Shown: piece after piece, positions 25,142 to 34,839 of the stretch
Position numbering within the stretch: position 1 is the stretch's first letter
How the letters are laid out: each line of letters opens with the position of its first letter
Source of the DNA: Oceanicaulis sp. HLUCCA04
GTDB lineage: Bacteria; Pseudomonadota; Alphaproteobacteria; Caulobacterales; Maricaulaceae
Length of the DNA: 64,000 nt
Reading direction: 5' to 3'
Assembly: GCA_001314625.1 (NCBI GenBank)
Contig: LJSH01000004.1
Span: forward strand, 353,724-417,723
The notes under the pieces: generated by a model
The model's database searches: none
Seen by the model: only the letters and a program-made list of their open reading frames with translations
Told to the model about the DNA's origin: nothing
Translations under genes and position numbers: made by a program

Positions 25142-27307
25142 CTAGTTGCCAATGGAAAACAGGGTGACCTCAAGCATCACCGAGCGGCTGGGTCCCAGAT
25201 TGCCGATTTCGAAATCACGCTGATCATAAATAACTCTGATGTCCGTGCATTCGTCGCGATAGATCAGACTGACTTCCCGCCGGCGGGTGGCGCCACGTTC
25301 AAGGTCGCGAACTTCCATAAAGCCCAGATACCAGTTGTCGGTGACGCGGAAATTACCGCCAAAATTGACCGACTCGCGCACGCGCGTATTCACGGCGTCA
25401 TCGTCAACCAGAGAATAGGTGACATCGCCGGTCACGCGCCAAATCGAAACGCGTGAAAAAGCGTCGATCCGGTTGGCCTGTACGGTTTCGCCATTATAGC
25501 GCCCCTGAACGCCCAGCTCGAACATATTGCCGAAATTCACGTCAAGCTGGGCCACCCAGTCTGATTGCTTCTCGACCAGTCCAGACCCCGGAGCAAAAGA
25601 GGCGTCGCCGTCTATGCGGAAGCTGCGGCCGACAAACACGTCGGTGTCAGGCAGGAATCTGTTGTTCGACTGGAAACTTGTGGTCAGACCGGCATTGATA
25701 TGGGTGCCTTCTTCCCACGCATCATAGCCATTGGACCGGTTACGGGAAAACAGGTTGGACGCGTCCAGTTCGAGGTTGAGGCTATCTTCACCCGGTGCCG
25801 TTTCATCGGCCTCCAGCCCTGTCGAACTGGCGAGCTGGATGCGCGGCGCCAGCACCGTATCGCCCAGATTGCCCCGTCTCAGGAAGGGCCATGAAACGTC
25901 CACACCGGCGTTTGACATCGTGCGCGTGAAGTCGGTGGTTTCCAGGGTTCTTCCGGCCGCATTGGTCCGCGTGAAACGATAGGCGTCGCCGCGTGTGCCG
26001 GCGTAGGGCAAGACGCGGATGCCGCCCGGCAGGGTGAAGTTGCGCGACCACTCAATCGCACCGCTGGCCCTGGCATAATCATCCCCGACATCACGCGTGA
26101 GATACACCGCCGATCCGCGCGCATTGGCAAATCCCGCCCAGCCGGGCAGGGGCAGGCGATATTCCGCCTCCAGCATGGGCGCAATCAGGGGAAGGTTTTC
26201 CGTATCGACCCTCTCATCCTGTGACTGGAAACCCATCACGGTCGCACTGGCAAAATAAGTGCGTGACCGGCCGCGAACCTCTATCTCTGTGGGCAGGATG
26301 CGGGCATTCAACTTTGCAAAATCGGATGACTGGTCAATGTCACCGTTCAAGTCGTAGCGCGCAAGATAAAGCGGGTCGGTAGCCAGCTGGACATTGAAGC
26401 GCCATATCCAGCCCGGTGCGATGTTAAACGCGCCCGATCCCGCGACATGGCCGCGCAGCTCGCGGTCGCCAAATCCGCCATCGCGGTCGAATTCCTGTTC
26501 GTGCGTGACACTGCCCCGGATACGCATGGACCCTGACCACAGGCGTTGCCGGTATTCGTAGCGCAGCACCGGATTGTACTCGCTGATGATCATCGGCGTC
26601 ACGACAATGTCCCGATGGGGCGATATTACCTGGTAATAGGGTTGCTGATAGACAAAGCCGAGGCGGTCCGAGACATCGGCCGTCGGAATCAGGAAGCCGG
26701 AGCGCCGCGGTGCCGAGGGGTCAGCGTGCGCAAAGACCGGCGTGAAGAATATCGGCACGCCAAACGCTTCAAGGCGCATGTCGCGGTAATAAATCATTTC
26801 CGATTCAGGATCTTGCACCACTTCGGCGGCGCGTAACCGCCAGGTCGGAGGACGGGTGCCGTCCTCACACAGATCGCAGGCAGTGTAATAGGCCCGGCGA
26901 AGCATGATCGCGCCGTCCCGGCGATGTACCGCATAGGCCGACGCTGCGCGGCCATTGTTTTCAAGGCGCATGGCAAAGCCGCTGGCAATGGCTTCGGACC
27001 ATTCATTGGTCAGCTCGATTTCGTCAGCGGTCTGTGCAGGCAGGTCGCCATCGTGCAGCCGGACATTCCCGCGCGCGATGACACGGTCTTCGCCTGGCCG
27101 GTATTCGACCTCGTCAGCAAACAGCATCCGCTCGCCCGACTGCATGCTGACCTCGCCGCGCGCGGTCAGGACATCGCCCTCGCGATTCTGCTCGATTTCA
27201 GCGGCGTCCAGATAGACAGGCTCGTCATCGCCCTGGGCCTGCACGGGGGCACCCAATCCGGTCAGCAGGGCTGCCGCCGCACACATAGTCCTGAACGGCA
27301 AAATCAT
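25142..27307 (-). CDS. lptD: LPS-assembly outer membrane protein LptD
   Basis: This 721-residue protein inserts lipopolysaccharide into the outer leaflet of the outer membrane. It has a signal peptide (MILPFRTMCAAAALL to PVQAQ), an N-terminal beta-jellyroll (OstA/LptA-like: AEIEQNREGDVLTARGEVSM, ADEVEYRPGEDRVIARGNVR) and a long C-terminal barrel with LptD segments such as PIFFTPVFAHADPSAPRRSG and FLIPT. Cys pairs are present near residues 150-153. ATG 27307 gives the signal peptide; an upstream in-frame ATG does not. It diverges from glmS. Confidence 0.92.
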   Translation of the reverse strand: MILPFRTMCAAAALLTGLGAPVQAQGDDEPVYLDAAEIEQNREGDVLTARGEVSMQSGERMLFADEVEYRPGEDRVIARGNVRLHDGDLPAQTADEIELTNEWSEAIASGFAMRLENNGRAASAYAVHRRDGAIMLRRAYYTACDLCEDGTRPPTWRLRAAEVVQDPESEMIYYRDMRLEAFGVPIFFTPVFAHADPSAPRRSGFLIPTADVSDRLGFVYQQPYYQVISPHRDIVVTPMIISEYNPVLRYEYRQRLWSGSMRIRGSVTHEQEFDRDGGFGDRELRGHVAGSGAFNIAPGWIWRFNVQLATDPLYLARYDLNGDIDQSSDFAKLNARILPTEIEVRGRSRTYFASATVMGFQSQDERVDTENLPLIAPMLEAEYRLPLPGWAGFANARGSAVYLTRDVGDDYARASGAIEWSRNFTLPGGIRVLPYAGTRGDAYRFTRTNAAGRTLETTDFTRTMSNAGVDVSWPFLRRGNLGDTVLAPRIQLASSTGLEADETAPGEDSLNLELDASNLFSRNRSNGYDAWEEGTHINAGLTTSFQSNNRFLPDTDVFVGRSFRIDGDASFAPGSGLVEKQSDWVAQLDVNFGNMFELGVQGRYNGETVQANRIDAFSRVSIWRVTGDVTYSLVDDDAVNTRVRESVNFGGNFRVTDNWYLGFMEVRDLERGATRRREVSLIYRDECTDIRVIYDQRDFEIGNLGPSRSVMLEVTLFSIGN

Positions 27308-27529
27308 GCCCTCGACGCTCCGCGCTAATCCCCTGAATGCAGTTTGAAGTCCTAACCCATCGCCTGCAAGGCGTCCATTGCACGCGGTGGCCGCTCCGTG
27401 CTCCGGCCGCATTCAAACATTGGGTCATCAAGCGTGATTGATGTGCGCCTTGCGTTACGCCGTGGAGCCTGCCACTAAGCAGCTGCAACCGGGGCCTCGC
27501 GCCCCCAGGCAGAAACCGGGAGTCACGCA

Positions 27530-29350
27530 ATGTGCGGTATTGTGGGTGCTGTGGGACATGGTGAAGCGGAAAGCTTCATTCTCGAAGGCCTGCGCAGACT
27601 GGAATATCGTGGCTACGATTCAGCCGGGATCGGTGTGATTGACTCCCATGGCTCGCTGCACCGGCTGCGCGCAGCCGGCAAGGTCCAGGCGCTTGCGGAC
27701 AGGGTTCCGGCAGGGCTTCACGGCACGACAGCTATCGGCCATACGCGCTGGGCGACGCACGGCGCCGCCAATGACGACAATGCCCACCCCCACAAGGCCG
27801 GGCGCGTACTGGTCGTCCACAATGGCATTATCGAGAACTTCAAGACCCTGCGCGAGGAACTCGCCGCCAAGGGGTGCGAGTTTACAAGCCAGACCGACAC
27901 CGAAGTGGTGGCCCATCTGATCGACCAGGCCATGCAGGCTGATGGCGACGCGGTAGCGGCGCTAAAATCGGTCCTGCGGCGTCTTGATGGCGCATTTGCG
28001 CTGGGTGTCATGATTGAGGGCGAAGAAGGCTTCATCATGGGCGCGCGCAAGGGCGCGCCGCTGATCGCCGGGCTGGGCGCCACGGAGGGCTTTCTGGGTT
28101 CAGACCCGCTGGCACTGTCCGGCCATGCCGAGCGCATCATGTTCCTCGATGACGGGGACATGGCGGTGATCCGTCCCGGCTCGATCGAGGTGTTTGATCT
28201 GAACGGCGAGCCGGTCGAGCGCAAACTCGTGCCGGCAGAGACCAGCCATGTCCTTGCCGAAAAGGGCAATCACCGTCACTTCATGGAAAAGGAAATCCAT
28301 GAACAGCCCGAGGTGATAGGCCGCACGATCTCCCATTATGCCGACGCGTTTGAGAACGGCGTACATGAAATAGCCGGGCTCGATTTCCGCGCGGCCAGCC
28401 GGCTTATCATCGTGGGATGCGGCACGGCGGCCTATGCGGGCGAAATTTCTCGCTACTGGTTCGGATCACTTGCGCGTCTGGCAGTCGAAGTCGATATCGC
28501 CTCGGAATTCCGCTACCGCGACCCGGTGTTCCTGCCGGGCGATATTGCGCTCTTCATCTCCCAGTCGGGCGAAACCGCCGACACGCTGGAGGCGATGCGC
28601 CTGGCGGCGGCGGCCGGTGTGCAGACACTCGCCCTGGTGAACACGCCCCACTCCACGATCGCGCGCGAGGCGTCGCTGGTCGTTCCAACGCTCGCCGGTC
28701 CCGAAATCGGTGTGGCCTCGACCAAGGCCTTTACCAGCCAGCTTTCCGCGCTGGCCTGCCTGGCCGTGCTGGCGGGCCGTCATCGTGGCCATCTCGACCG
28801 CGCACAGGAAGCAGGTCATGTTGCTGGCCTGCTCGCTGCTCCGGGACTGATGGTCAAGGCGCTGGAGCGCGAAGGCGAGATTGAAAAGCTGGCTCATGAA
28901 ATCGCCGGACACCCCACCGTCCTCTATCTGGGCCGCAACCAGAACTTCCCGCTGGCGCTTGAGGCGGCACTCAAGCTGAAGGAAATCAGCTATATTCACG
29001 CAGAAGGCTATGCCGCCGGCGAGCTCAAACATGGTCCGATCGCCCTGATCGAAGAAGGGCTGCCGGTCATTGTTATTGCGCCGCACGACGCCCTGTTCGA
29101 CAAGACGCGCTCGTCCATCCAGCAGGTGGCAAGCCGCGGCGCGCATGTCATTGCCATCACCGATCCCGAAGGGGCCAAGGCGCTCGAAGGCGAGGCGGCG
29201 CATATTATCAACCTGCCCAAGGGCAGCCAGCTGACAAATCCGCTATTGTTCGCCAGTGCGATCCAGTTGCTTGCCTATCACGTGGCCGTATACAAGGGGA
29301 CCGATGTGGACCAGCCGCGAAATCTCGCAAAGTCTGTCACGGTCGAGTAA
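27530..29350 (+). CDS. glmS: Glutamine--fructose-6-phosphate aminotransferase
   Basis: This 606-residue enzyme makes glucosamine-6-phosphate for peptidoglycan and lipopolysaccharide. The N-terminal glutaminase begins MCGIVGAVG with catalytic Cys2, and GHTRWATHGAANDDNAHPH follows. Two SIS domains form the isomerase half (SQSGETADTLEAMRLA, VASTKAFTSQ), and the C-terminus ends in NLAKSVTVE. Length and motifs are full-family. No glmS ribozyme is seen in the 222 bases upstream. Confidence 0.97.
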   Translation: MCGIVGAVGHGEAESFILEGLRRLEYRGYDSAGIGVIDSHGSLHRLRAAGKVQALADRVPAGLHGTTAIGHTRWATHGAANDDNAHPHKAGRVLVVHNGIIENFKTLREELAAKGCEFTSQTDTEVVAHLIDQAMQADGDAVAALKSVLRRLDGAFALGVMIEGEEGFIMGARKGAPLIAGLGATEGFLGSDPLALSGHAERIMFLDDGDMAVIRPGSIEVFDLNGEPVERKLVPAETSHVLAEKGNHRHFMEKEIHEQPEVIGRTISHYADAFENGVHEIAGLDFRAASRLIIVGCGTAAYAGEISRYWFGSLARLAVEVDIASEFRYRDPVFLPGDIALFISQSGETADTLEAMRLAAAAGVQTLALVNTPHSTIAREASLVVPTLAGPEIGVASTKAFTSQLSALACLAVLAGRHRGHLDRAQEAGHVAGLLAAPGLMVKALEREGEIEKLAHEIAGHPTVLYLGRNQNFPLALEAALKLKEISYIHAEGYAAGELKHGPIALIEEGLPVIVIAPHDALFDKTRSSIQQVASRGAHVIAITDPEGAKALEGEAAHIINLPKGSQLTNPLLFASAIQLLAYHVAVYKGTDVDQPRNLAKSVTVE

Positions 29351-29372
29351 GCCTCCCCACGGAGTTTCCAGC

Positions 29373-30251
29373 ATGTCGAAAAAGCCGGTCCGCAAGGCCG
29401 TTCTTCCTGTTGCCGGCCTGGGTACGCGGGTATTGCCTGCCACGAAGGTCATGCCCAAGGAAATGCTGCCCGTCTTTGACCGGCCGGCAATCCATTATGT
29501 GGTCGACGAGGCCCGTGCTGCGGGCATCGAGCATTTCGTGTTCGTGACCGGGCGCAACAAGGCCTCGATCGAGGATTACTTCGATACCGCTTACGAGCTG
29601 GAAATGACCCTTGAGGCCAAGGGAAAGACCAAGCTTCTCGAAGAGTTGCGCGCTGATTTGCCAGCGCCAGGTGCCTGCAGCTTTGTGCGCCAGCAGGCGC
29701 CGCTGGGGCTGGGTCATGCTGTGTGGTGCGCGCGCGATATCGTCGGCAATGAGCCGTTCGCGGTCCTGCTGCCGGACATGCTGATGCGCTCCGAAATTCC
29801 ATTCCTCGCAGCCATGAACCAGGCCTACCAGAACACGGGCGGCAATATCATCGCCGTCGAAGAAGTGCCGATGGAGAAGGTCAGTTCCTACGGCATTATC
29901 GAACCGGGTGAGCGCCGGGGTGCCCTGATCGAAATGAAGGGCATGGTCGAAAAGCCCGCCCAGAAGGACGCGCCCTCCAATCTGATGATTTCCGGGCGGT
30001 ACATCCTCCAGCCGGAGATTTTTGACGCCCTTGAGGAGCAGAAGCCGGGTGCAGGCGGCGAAATCCAGCTCACTGATGCCATGTTGCGGTTGATGGAAAC
30101 CAGCCCGTTTCACGCGCTGCGCTTTGATGGCGAGACGCTCGATACCGGCTCCAAGACGGGCTATCTGCGCGCGGCGGCGGCCTATGGGCTGGCTAACCTT
30201 GAACATGGGGCGGAGGTGCGCCGCATCCTGGAAGACCTGCTGAAAGGGTAG
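29373..30251 (+). CDS. galU: UTP--glucose-1-phosphate uridylyltransferase
   Basis: This 292-residue enzyme makes UDP-glucose. The signature KAVLPVAGLGTRVLPATKVM is at the N-terminus, followed by PKEMLPVFDRPAIHYVVDEA, QQAPLGLGHAVWCA and LLPDMLM. The ATG at 29373 lies 22 bases after the glmS stop with GGAG upstream; in-frame sequence before it overlaps glmS and was discarded. It is probably co-transcribed with glmS. Confidence 0.95.
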   Translation: MSKKPVRKAVLPVAGLGTRVLPATKVMPKEMLPVFDRPAIHYVVDEARAAGIEHFVFVTGRNKASIEDYFDTAYELEMTLEAKGKTKLLEELRADLPAPGACSFVRQQAPLGLGHAVWCARDIVGNEPFAVLLPDMLMRSEIPFLAAMNQAYQNTGGNIIAVEEVPMEKVSSYGIIEPGERRGALIEMKGMVEKPAQKDAPSNLMISGRYILQPEIFDALEEQKPGAGGEIQLTDAMLRLMETSPFHALRFDGETLDTGSKTGYLRAAAAYGLANLEHGAEVRRILEDLLKG

Positions 30252-30457
30252 AGAGATCGCCTGAAAGCAGCCGCCTTGACCGGCAAATCGTGTAGCCGGG
30301 CACAACTCTATCGAACCTGCGGGGTTTGCAAGCGCGACCGCGCCCCGGCAAAAGCACCTTGCCAGCACGGCCATGGAAGGCCTGACTGTCAAACCTGACA
30401 CGCCTAAAGTGTCAAACCTCAAAAAACCATAATTAAATCAATTTACTGTAAGGGGGA

Positions 30458-30534
30458 TGGTGGGCCCGGAGGGACTCGAACCCCCAACCAAGCGGTTATG
30501 AGCCGCCGGCTCTGACCAGTTGAGCTACAGGCCC
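30458..30534 (-). tRNA. tRNA-Ile(CAT), lysidine type
   Basis: The minus strand folds as a 77-base tRNA including an encoded CCA. The acceptor is GGGCCTG pairing with the 3' CGGGCCC, the D arm is in GTAGCTCAACTGGTCAGAGC, and the T arm is in GGGGGTTCGAGTCCCTCC. The anticodon loop is CTCATAA, giving anticodon CAT. The anticodon arm and following CCGCTTGGTT closely match the isoleucine-2 tRNA class, whose C34 is changed to lysidine by TilS to read AUA. Elongator tRNA-Met is the alternative. The flanks 30252-30457 and 30535-30772 contain nothing else I recognise. Confidence 0.88.
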
Positions 30535-30772
30535 ACCGAACGGCCCTGATAGCGCAGGCTGGCGGGAGGGGGAAGCGCCCGGTTCACGACGGCGCATATG
30601 CCGGTCAGACCCGTGTCGTGCGGCCGCCGCGGCAACGCCTCTCACCCGCCTTGCTTTTGCCTTGGGCGCATGGGGACATGGCGCGGTGATGAAACCGAAG
30701 CAGCCGCTGTACGTTCAAGTCCCTACGGGGCGGCGATCAGCGCCTCTGCCACATTGAAAACGGAGATTGATG

Positions 30773-31555
30773 ATGCGCCATACTTCAAGCCTTGCCCTTG
30801 CCCGCGTGTCCCTTCGCACGCGGCTGACCGGCGCAGTTCTGGCAACCGGCCTTCTGCTGGGCGCGGCGGCGCTGGTCCCGGCGCCCGCCCTTGCACAAAA
30901 TCAGGCGCAAACCGAAACGCAGGAAGGACGGCTGTCACTGTCGGCCCGCGGAGAGGTGCGCATTGCGCCCGATATGGCCACAGTGACCGCTGGCGCGCAG
31001 ACGCGCGCCGATACGGCAGCCGAGGCGCTGGCAGCCAATGCGCAGGCGATGTCGGGCGTATTTCAGGCGCTGGAGCGGGCCGGCATTGCCCGGCGCGACA
31101 TCCAGACTTCCGGCCTGTCGCTGAGTGCGGTCTACGAGCCCTATGGTTCCGAGCGCGGCCGCGATCAGCGCATCACCGGCTATGAAGCCAGCAATACAGT
31201 GCGGGTGATCGTACGGGATATGGACCGCGTCGGCCAGACGATTGACGCTCTGGTGGGATCGGGTGCCAACCAGCTCCAGGGCGTGGACTTTACCCATTCA
31301 GACCCTGCCGAAGCCCGTGACGAAGCCCGCCAGAGGGCTGTGAGCGAGCTCAACCGCTTGCGCGCGCTCTATGCCGAGGCGGCCGGTATCGAAACCGGGC
31401 GGCTGATTTCGCTCAGCGAAGGCGGCTCCAGCCAGCCTGCACCGATGATGTATGCGCGCGCCGAATCGATGTCGGCAGATGCGGGTACCGAAGTCGCGCC
31501 CGGCGAAATCACCATTTCGGTGAATGTTGACGCTGTCTGGGCGATCGAGCCCTAG
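30773..31555 (+). CDS. Periplasmic SIMPL-domain protein
   Basis: This 260-residue secreted protein has a long signal peptide ending near PAPALAQ, then a SIMPL (DUF541/BP26-like) domain: LSLSARGEVRIAPDMATVTA, GIARRDIQTSGLSLSAVYEP and GYEASNTVRVIVRDMDRVGQ. Family members form oligomeric periplasmic or outer-membrane-associated assemblies; the role is unclear. Among three closely spaced initiation codons, ATG 30773 is best placed relative to GGAG (7-base spacing). Confidence 0.85.
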   Translation: MRHTSSLALARVSLRTRLTGAVLATGLLLGAAALVPAPALAQNQAQTETQEGRLSLSARGEVRIAPDMATVTAGAQTRADTAAEALAANAQAMSGVFQALERAGIARRDIQTSGLSLSAVYEPYGSERGRDQRITGYEASNTVRVIVRDMDRVGQTIDALVGSGANQLQGVDFTHSDPAEARDEARQRAVSELNRLRALYAEAAGIETGRLISLSEGGSSQPAPMMYARAESMSADAGTEVAPGEITISVNVDAVWAIEP

Positions 31556-31562
31556 GCGTCGT

Positions 31563-32393
31563 TCACCAGACGAGATCCGGAGCCTGCCAGCGCGGGCTCC
31601 GGTCGTCTGGCCATTCAATCGCCCCTGAATTGATACCGCCGGTGATGAACAGGCAGTCGATTTCCTCGCGGTTTGCACCGGCCAGATCGGTAGAGAGGCC
31701 GTCGCCAATGGCCAGAATGCGGTCTTTCGGCACGGTCTTTCCTGACAGTTTGGAGAGCGCTGCGCGGGCCAGCTCATATATCGGCGGGTGCGGCTTGCCC
31801 GCATAGAGTGCCTCGCCTCCCAACGCTTCATAGGCTTTCGCGAGCGCGCCCGCGCAGTAGAGCAAGCCGCCGCCCGGTCCCTGCACCACAATGTCCGGGT
31901 TGGCGCACACCATCGGCAGATCCAGATCAGCGGCTTGCTGCAGAAACGCGGCGTAATCGTCCGGGGTTTGCGTTTCATAGTCGACAAGCCCGGTGCAGGA
32001 GATGACTTTTGCGCGCTCCAGCGGTGCAAACTCCAGCCCGGTGCCTGCATAGATGGGGTCATCAAAGTCCGGCCCCAGCTTGAAAGCGGGTCCTGGCGCG
32101 AAGCCTGACAGCAAGGCGTGCGTGGCGTCGCCCGAGGTGACGGCTGCGTCCCAGACGCCTTCGGGCGCACCCATGCCTTGGAGAAAATGTTCCAGAGAGG
32201 GCGCGCGCCGGGGCGAGTTGGAAACCAGACAAACCAGCCCGCCGCCTCGCCTGAACCGGGCCAAGGCATCAAGCGCCGGTGCGATCAGGCTGTCTCCATC
32301 GCGGATCACGCCCCAGACATCGCACAGGACAGCGTCATAGCGAGTTGCCAGCTCGCCCAGCGCGGCCTTGCCGGGCAATGGTGACGGCGTCAT
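31563..32393 (-). CDS. HAD-superfamily phosphatase, NagD-like class IIA (TIGR01459 type)
   Basis: This 276-residue protein has the HAD motif I as DAVLCDVWGVIRDG, motif II in LVCLVSNSPR, and motif III/IV in YAGKPHPPIYELA and ILAIGDGLSTDLAGAN. The cap position is that of the HAD-IIA group (NagD/phosphoglycolate phosphatase-like). The substrate is unknown. Its ATG overlaps the mlaC stop by 4 bases, so it is translated from the mlaC-containing transcript. Confidence 0.82.
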   Translation of the reverse strand: MTPSPLPGKAALGELATRYDAVLCDVWGVIRDGDSLIAPALDALARFRRGGGLVCLVSNSPRRAPSLEHFLQGMGAPEGVWDAAVTSGDATHALLSGFAPGPAFKLGPDFDDPIYAGTGLEFAPLERAKVISCTGLVDYETQTPDDYAAFLQQAADLDLPMVCANPDIVVQGPGGGLLYCAGALAKAYEALGGEALYAGKPHPPIYELARAALSKLSGKTVPKDRILAIGDGLSTDLAGANREEIDCLFITGGINSGAIEWPDDRSPRWQAPDLVW

Positions 32394-33013
32394 TCCTCGA
32401 TGCGATCACGCAAGGCGCTTGTGGCGGCGCTGACATCCCCGCCGGCATTGCCGATAATGCCGGTGATCTGCTCGCGCTGGGTCTGGGCCAGCCATACGCC
32501 CAGCACTTCGGCATCGACCACTTTGAGCCCGTCATCGCCGCTCATCACGCGCCAGTTCACGGGCACGTCTTCGCCGCTGCCATTGGCCCGTACCGTCGAG
32601 CGCACGATGAAATCGCCCGATCCGCGGGTGACCGATCCGGTCACTTCCAGCGTCTGGCCTGCATAATTGCCCAGCTCGCGCTCATAGGTGTTGATCGCAA
32701 ATTCCCGGAACACCGTGCGGAATTCGTCAAGCTGGGCCTCGTCGGCGCCACGCCGATACCGGCCCAGCACGAAATTGGTGATACGTGGCACGTCGGCCAG
32801 AATATCCACCCGCTCGCGGAAATTGCGTTTGAGGGTCTCGGCATCCAGCTCGCCATCCTGGAAGGCCTGCAATGCGTCGATCACTTCCTGCGCTTCGCGC
32901 TGCACGAAGGCTTCCGCCTCATCGGCTGACTGTGCATCGGCGCTGGCGGGCGTGAAAACGAGGGCAAAGGCGGCCAAAAGACCTGTCATGGCGATGTGTG
33001 TTAAGTGAAACAT
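32390..33013 (-). CDS. mlaC: MlaC-type phospholipid-binding periplasmic protein
   Basis: This 207-residue protein has a signal peptide ending near SADAQS and the MlaC (Tol-Tgt2) fold: QEVIDALQAFQDGELDAETL, FVLGRYRRGADEAQLDEF, LEVTGSVTRGSGDFIVRSTV, and VNWRVMSGDDGLKVVDAEVL with GVWLAQTQREQI. MlaC ferries phospholipids between the outer-membrane MlaA complex and the inner-membrane MlaFEDB transporter to maintain lipid asymmetry. The transporter genes are not in the window. mlaA lies just upstream on the same strand. Confidence 0.88.
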   Translation of the reverse strand: MFHLTHIAMTGLLAAFALVFTPASADAQSADEAEAFVQREAQEVIDALQAFQDGELDAETLKRNFRERVDILADVPRITNFVLGRYRRGADEAQLDEFRTVFREFAINTYERELGNYAGQTLEVTGSVTRGSGDFIVRSTVRANGSGEDVPVNWRVMSGDDGLKVVDAEVLGVWLAQTQREQITGIIGNAGGDVSAATSALRDRIEE

Positions 33014-33048
33014 TCTGCGTGTCCTGGTGCTGGCGTGTGTTGGCCGCG

Positions 33049-33786
33049 TCAGTCGAATTCCGGCAAATCCTCGAACTCGTCCTGCTGTCCAAGCGCTGCG
33101 GACCTGTTCTGCCGGTAGACTGACCGCAGCTGAACATAAGGGTCGATAGCACTACGTTCCAGACTGGCGAATGTTTCATCGAGTTGCAGCCGGACATCAA
33201 TGGCATAGACGCCGCGATAGACCCAGATCGCATCGGATTCGCGGATATCCTCAACCCAGTAGGTAGGGTGCGGGTAGCGGTCGACAAAACGGCCGACCGT
33301 ATCGCGGACATTGGACGGGCCCAGGAAGGGCAGGACCAGATAGGGCCCGCTCTCCACACCCCAGCGCCCCAGTGTCAGTCCGAAATCGGCTTCGCGGCGG
33401 TAGATATTGGCCTCGCTGGCGACATCAAACAGCCCGCCAACGCCAACAATGGTATTCAGCCCGAAGCGGCTGGCGGTCGCGAACGCATCGCCGGGCCGGC
33501 CTTGCAGCAGCAGATTGGCGAACACGACAGGCTCGTTGAGATTGCGCAGGAAATTGCGCACGCCAAGACGTCCGGTACGCGGCACCGCACCGCGATAGGT
33601 GTACACGACAGGTGCAATCACCGCCTGGTCTGCGGCCAGGTTGAAATCGAAGACAGCCCGGTTTAACGGCTCGAACGGATCGTTCGCCTGCAGCGATTCA
33701 GGACGCGTCGTGCACGCGCCAAGGATCAGACCGGTCAGAACCGCGAGGGCGGCGAGCCGGCCGGCGGACTTTGTGTTGTGCCCCAT
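33049..33786 (-). CDS. mlaA: MlaA/VacJ outer-membrane lipoprotein
   Basis: This 245-residue lipoprotein has lipobox LGAC (Cys near residue 25) and the MlaA core: NDPFEPLNRAVFDFN, NFLRNLNEPVVFANLLLQGR, FGLNTIVGVGGLFDVAS, ADFGLTLGRWGVESGPYLVL and PFLGPSNVRDTVG. MlaA removes mislocalized phospholipids from the outer leaflet and passes them to MlaC, encoded 35 bases downstream. Confidence 0.93.
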   Translation of the reverse strand: MGHNTKSAGRLAALAVLTGLILGACTTRPESLQANDPFEPLNRAVFDFNLAADQAVIAPVVYTYRGAVPRTGRLGVRNFLRNLNEPVVFANLLLQGRPGDAFATASRFGLNTIVGVGGLFDVASEANIYRREADFGLTLGRWGVESGPYLVLPFLGPSNVRDTVGRFVDRYPHPTYWVEDIRESDAIWVYRGVYAIDVRLQLDETFASLERSAIDPYVQLRSVYRQNRSAALGQQDEFEDLPEFD

Positions 33787-33900
33787 TAATCGCGTTTCCT
33801 CTGCTCGAAATTACGGCGTCGACCGCGCTTACATAGTGTCATACGCGCGAACGCCCAAGACAGACGTGCGGCTTTGGCATTGAAGCGCATCAGATAATCG

Positions 33901-33918
33901 CATAAAGATATCTTTATG
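33901..33918. promoter_or_regulatory. Perfect palindromic operator upstream of metF
   Basis: CATAAAGATATCTTTATG is an exact 18-base inverted repeat, 26 bases before the metF start. It shares 15 of 18 positions with the site over the promoter of the methionine operon (6184-6201). A dimeric methionine-pathway regulator, such as a SahR/SamR-type ArsR protein, is the likely ligand. The regulator gene is not visible here. Confidence 0.78.
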
Positions 33919-33944
33919 TAGTTCGACTTCGCGGAGCCTGTTGC

Positions 33945-34835
33945 ATGCCTGAAGGCCGGATAGCGCCCGTCAGTGGCGCCCCACGTATATCGTTCGAGTT
34001 TTTCCCGCCCAAGGACGAGGCGATGGACGAGCGGCTGTGGAATTCCATCTCCCGGCTGGCTCCGCTTGACCCGCTTTATGTGTCGGTCACCTATGGGGCG
34101 GGCGGCTCGACGCGTGACCGCACGCACCGCACGGTGCGCCGCATTGTGCAGGAAACCACGCTCAAACCGGCGGCGCATCTGACGTGCGTCAATGCCAGCC
34201 GTGAAGAGGTGGACGCGGTCATCCGTGATTACTGGGACGCGGGCGTTCGCCATATCGTTGCCCTGCGCGGCGATCCGCCCGGCGGCGTGGGAGAGCGCTA
34301 TGAGCCCTTCAAGGGCGGCTATGCCAATGCCGCCGAGCTGGCAGCGGGCATCCGCAAGTGCGGCGCGTTCGAAGTGTCAGTGGGCTGCTATCCCGAAAAG
34401 CACCCCGAAAGCGCGAGCTTCGACTATGATATCGATCTTCTCAAAGCCAAGATCGACAATGGCGCGACGCGGGCCATCACGCAGTTCTTCTTCGATCCGG
34501 ATGTGTATTTCCGCTATCTCGACCGGGTGCGTGGTGCCGGCATCGATATTCCTATCGTGCCGGGCATCATGATGCAGTCCAATTTCGCCGGGCTGGTGCG
34601 CATGGCGGGCCTTTGCGGCGCGACCATCCCGGCCCGGCTGTTCGATCTTTTCGACGGGCTGGAAAGCGATCCGGGCACGCGTGAGCTGCTTACCGCCAAT
34701 GTCACGGCAGACCTGTGTCACGAGCTGTCAGACCGGGGCGTCGACCAGTTTCATTTCTACACGCTGAACCGGGCCGAGCTGGCATTGGCCACGTGCCGGC
34801 TTCTGGGTGTGCGCCCGGTGGAAATGGCGGCCTGA
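33945..34835 (+). CDS. metF: Methylenetetrahydrofolate reductase
   Basis: This 296-residue flavoenzyme reduces 5,10-methylene-tetrahydrofolate to the 5-methyl form used by MetH. Motifs are [11 protein letters not shown] at the N-terminus, [39 protein letters not shown], and [12 protein letters not shown] with [16 protein letters not shown] later. The start ATG follows GCGGAG by about 8 bases. It is the first gene of metF-metH1-metH2 and has a palindromic operator immediately upstream. Confidence 0.96.
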   Translation: MPEGRIAPVSGAPRISFEFFPPKDEAMDERLWNSISRLAPLDPLYVSVTYGAGGSTRDRTHRTVRRIVQETTLKPAAHLTCVNASREEVDAVIRDYWDAGVRHIVALRGDPPGGVGERYEPFKGGYANAAELAAGIRKCGAFEVSVGCYPEKHPESASFDYDIDLLKAKIDNGATRAITQFFFDPDVYFRYLDRVRGAGIDIPIVPGIMMQSNFAGLVRMAGLCGATIPARLFDLFDGLESDPGTRELLTANVTADLCHELSDRGVDQFHFYTLNRAELALATCRLLGVRPVEMAA

Positions 34836-34839
34836 TCTG

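Noticed and set aside
30458..30534. Elongator tRNA-Met reading of the CAT anticodon
   Set aside because: The anticodon arm and the variable region (CGCTTGGT) match the isoleucine-2 class better; kept only as an alternative.
30598..31185. Plus-strand open frame overlapping the SIMPL gene
   Set aside because: It is out of frame with the SIMPL protein, which has a signal peptide and domain motifs; the alternative frame has none.
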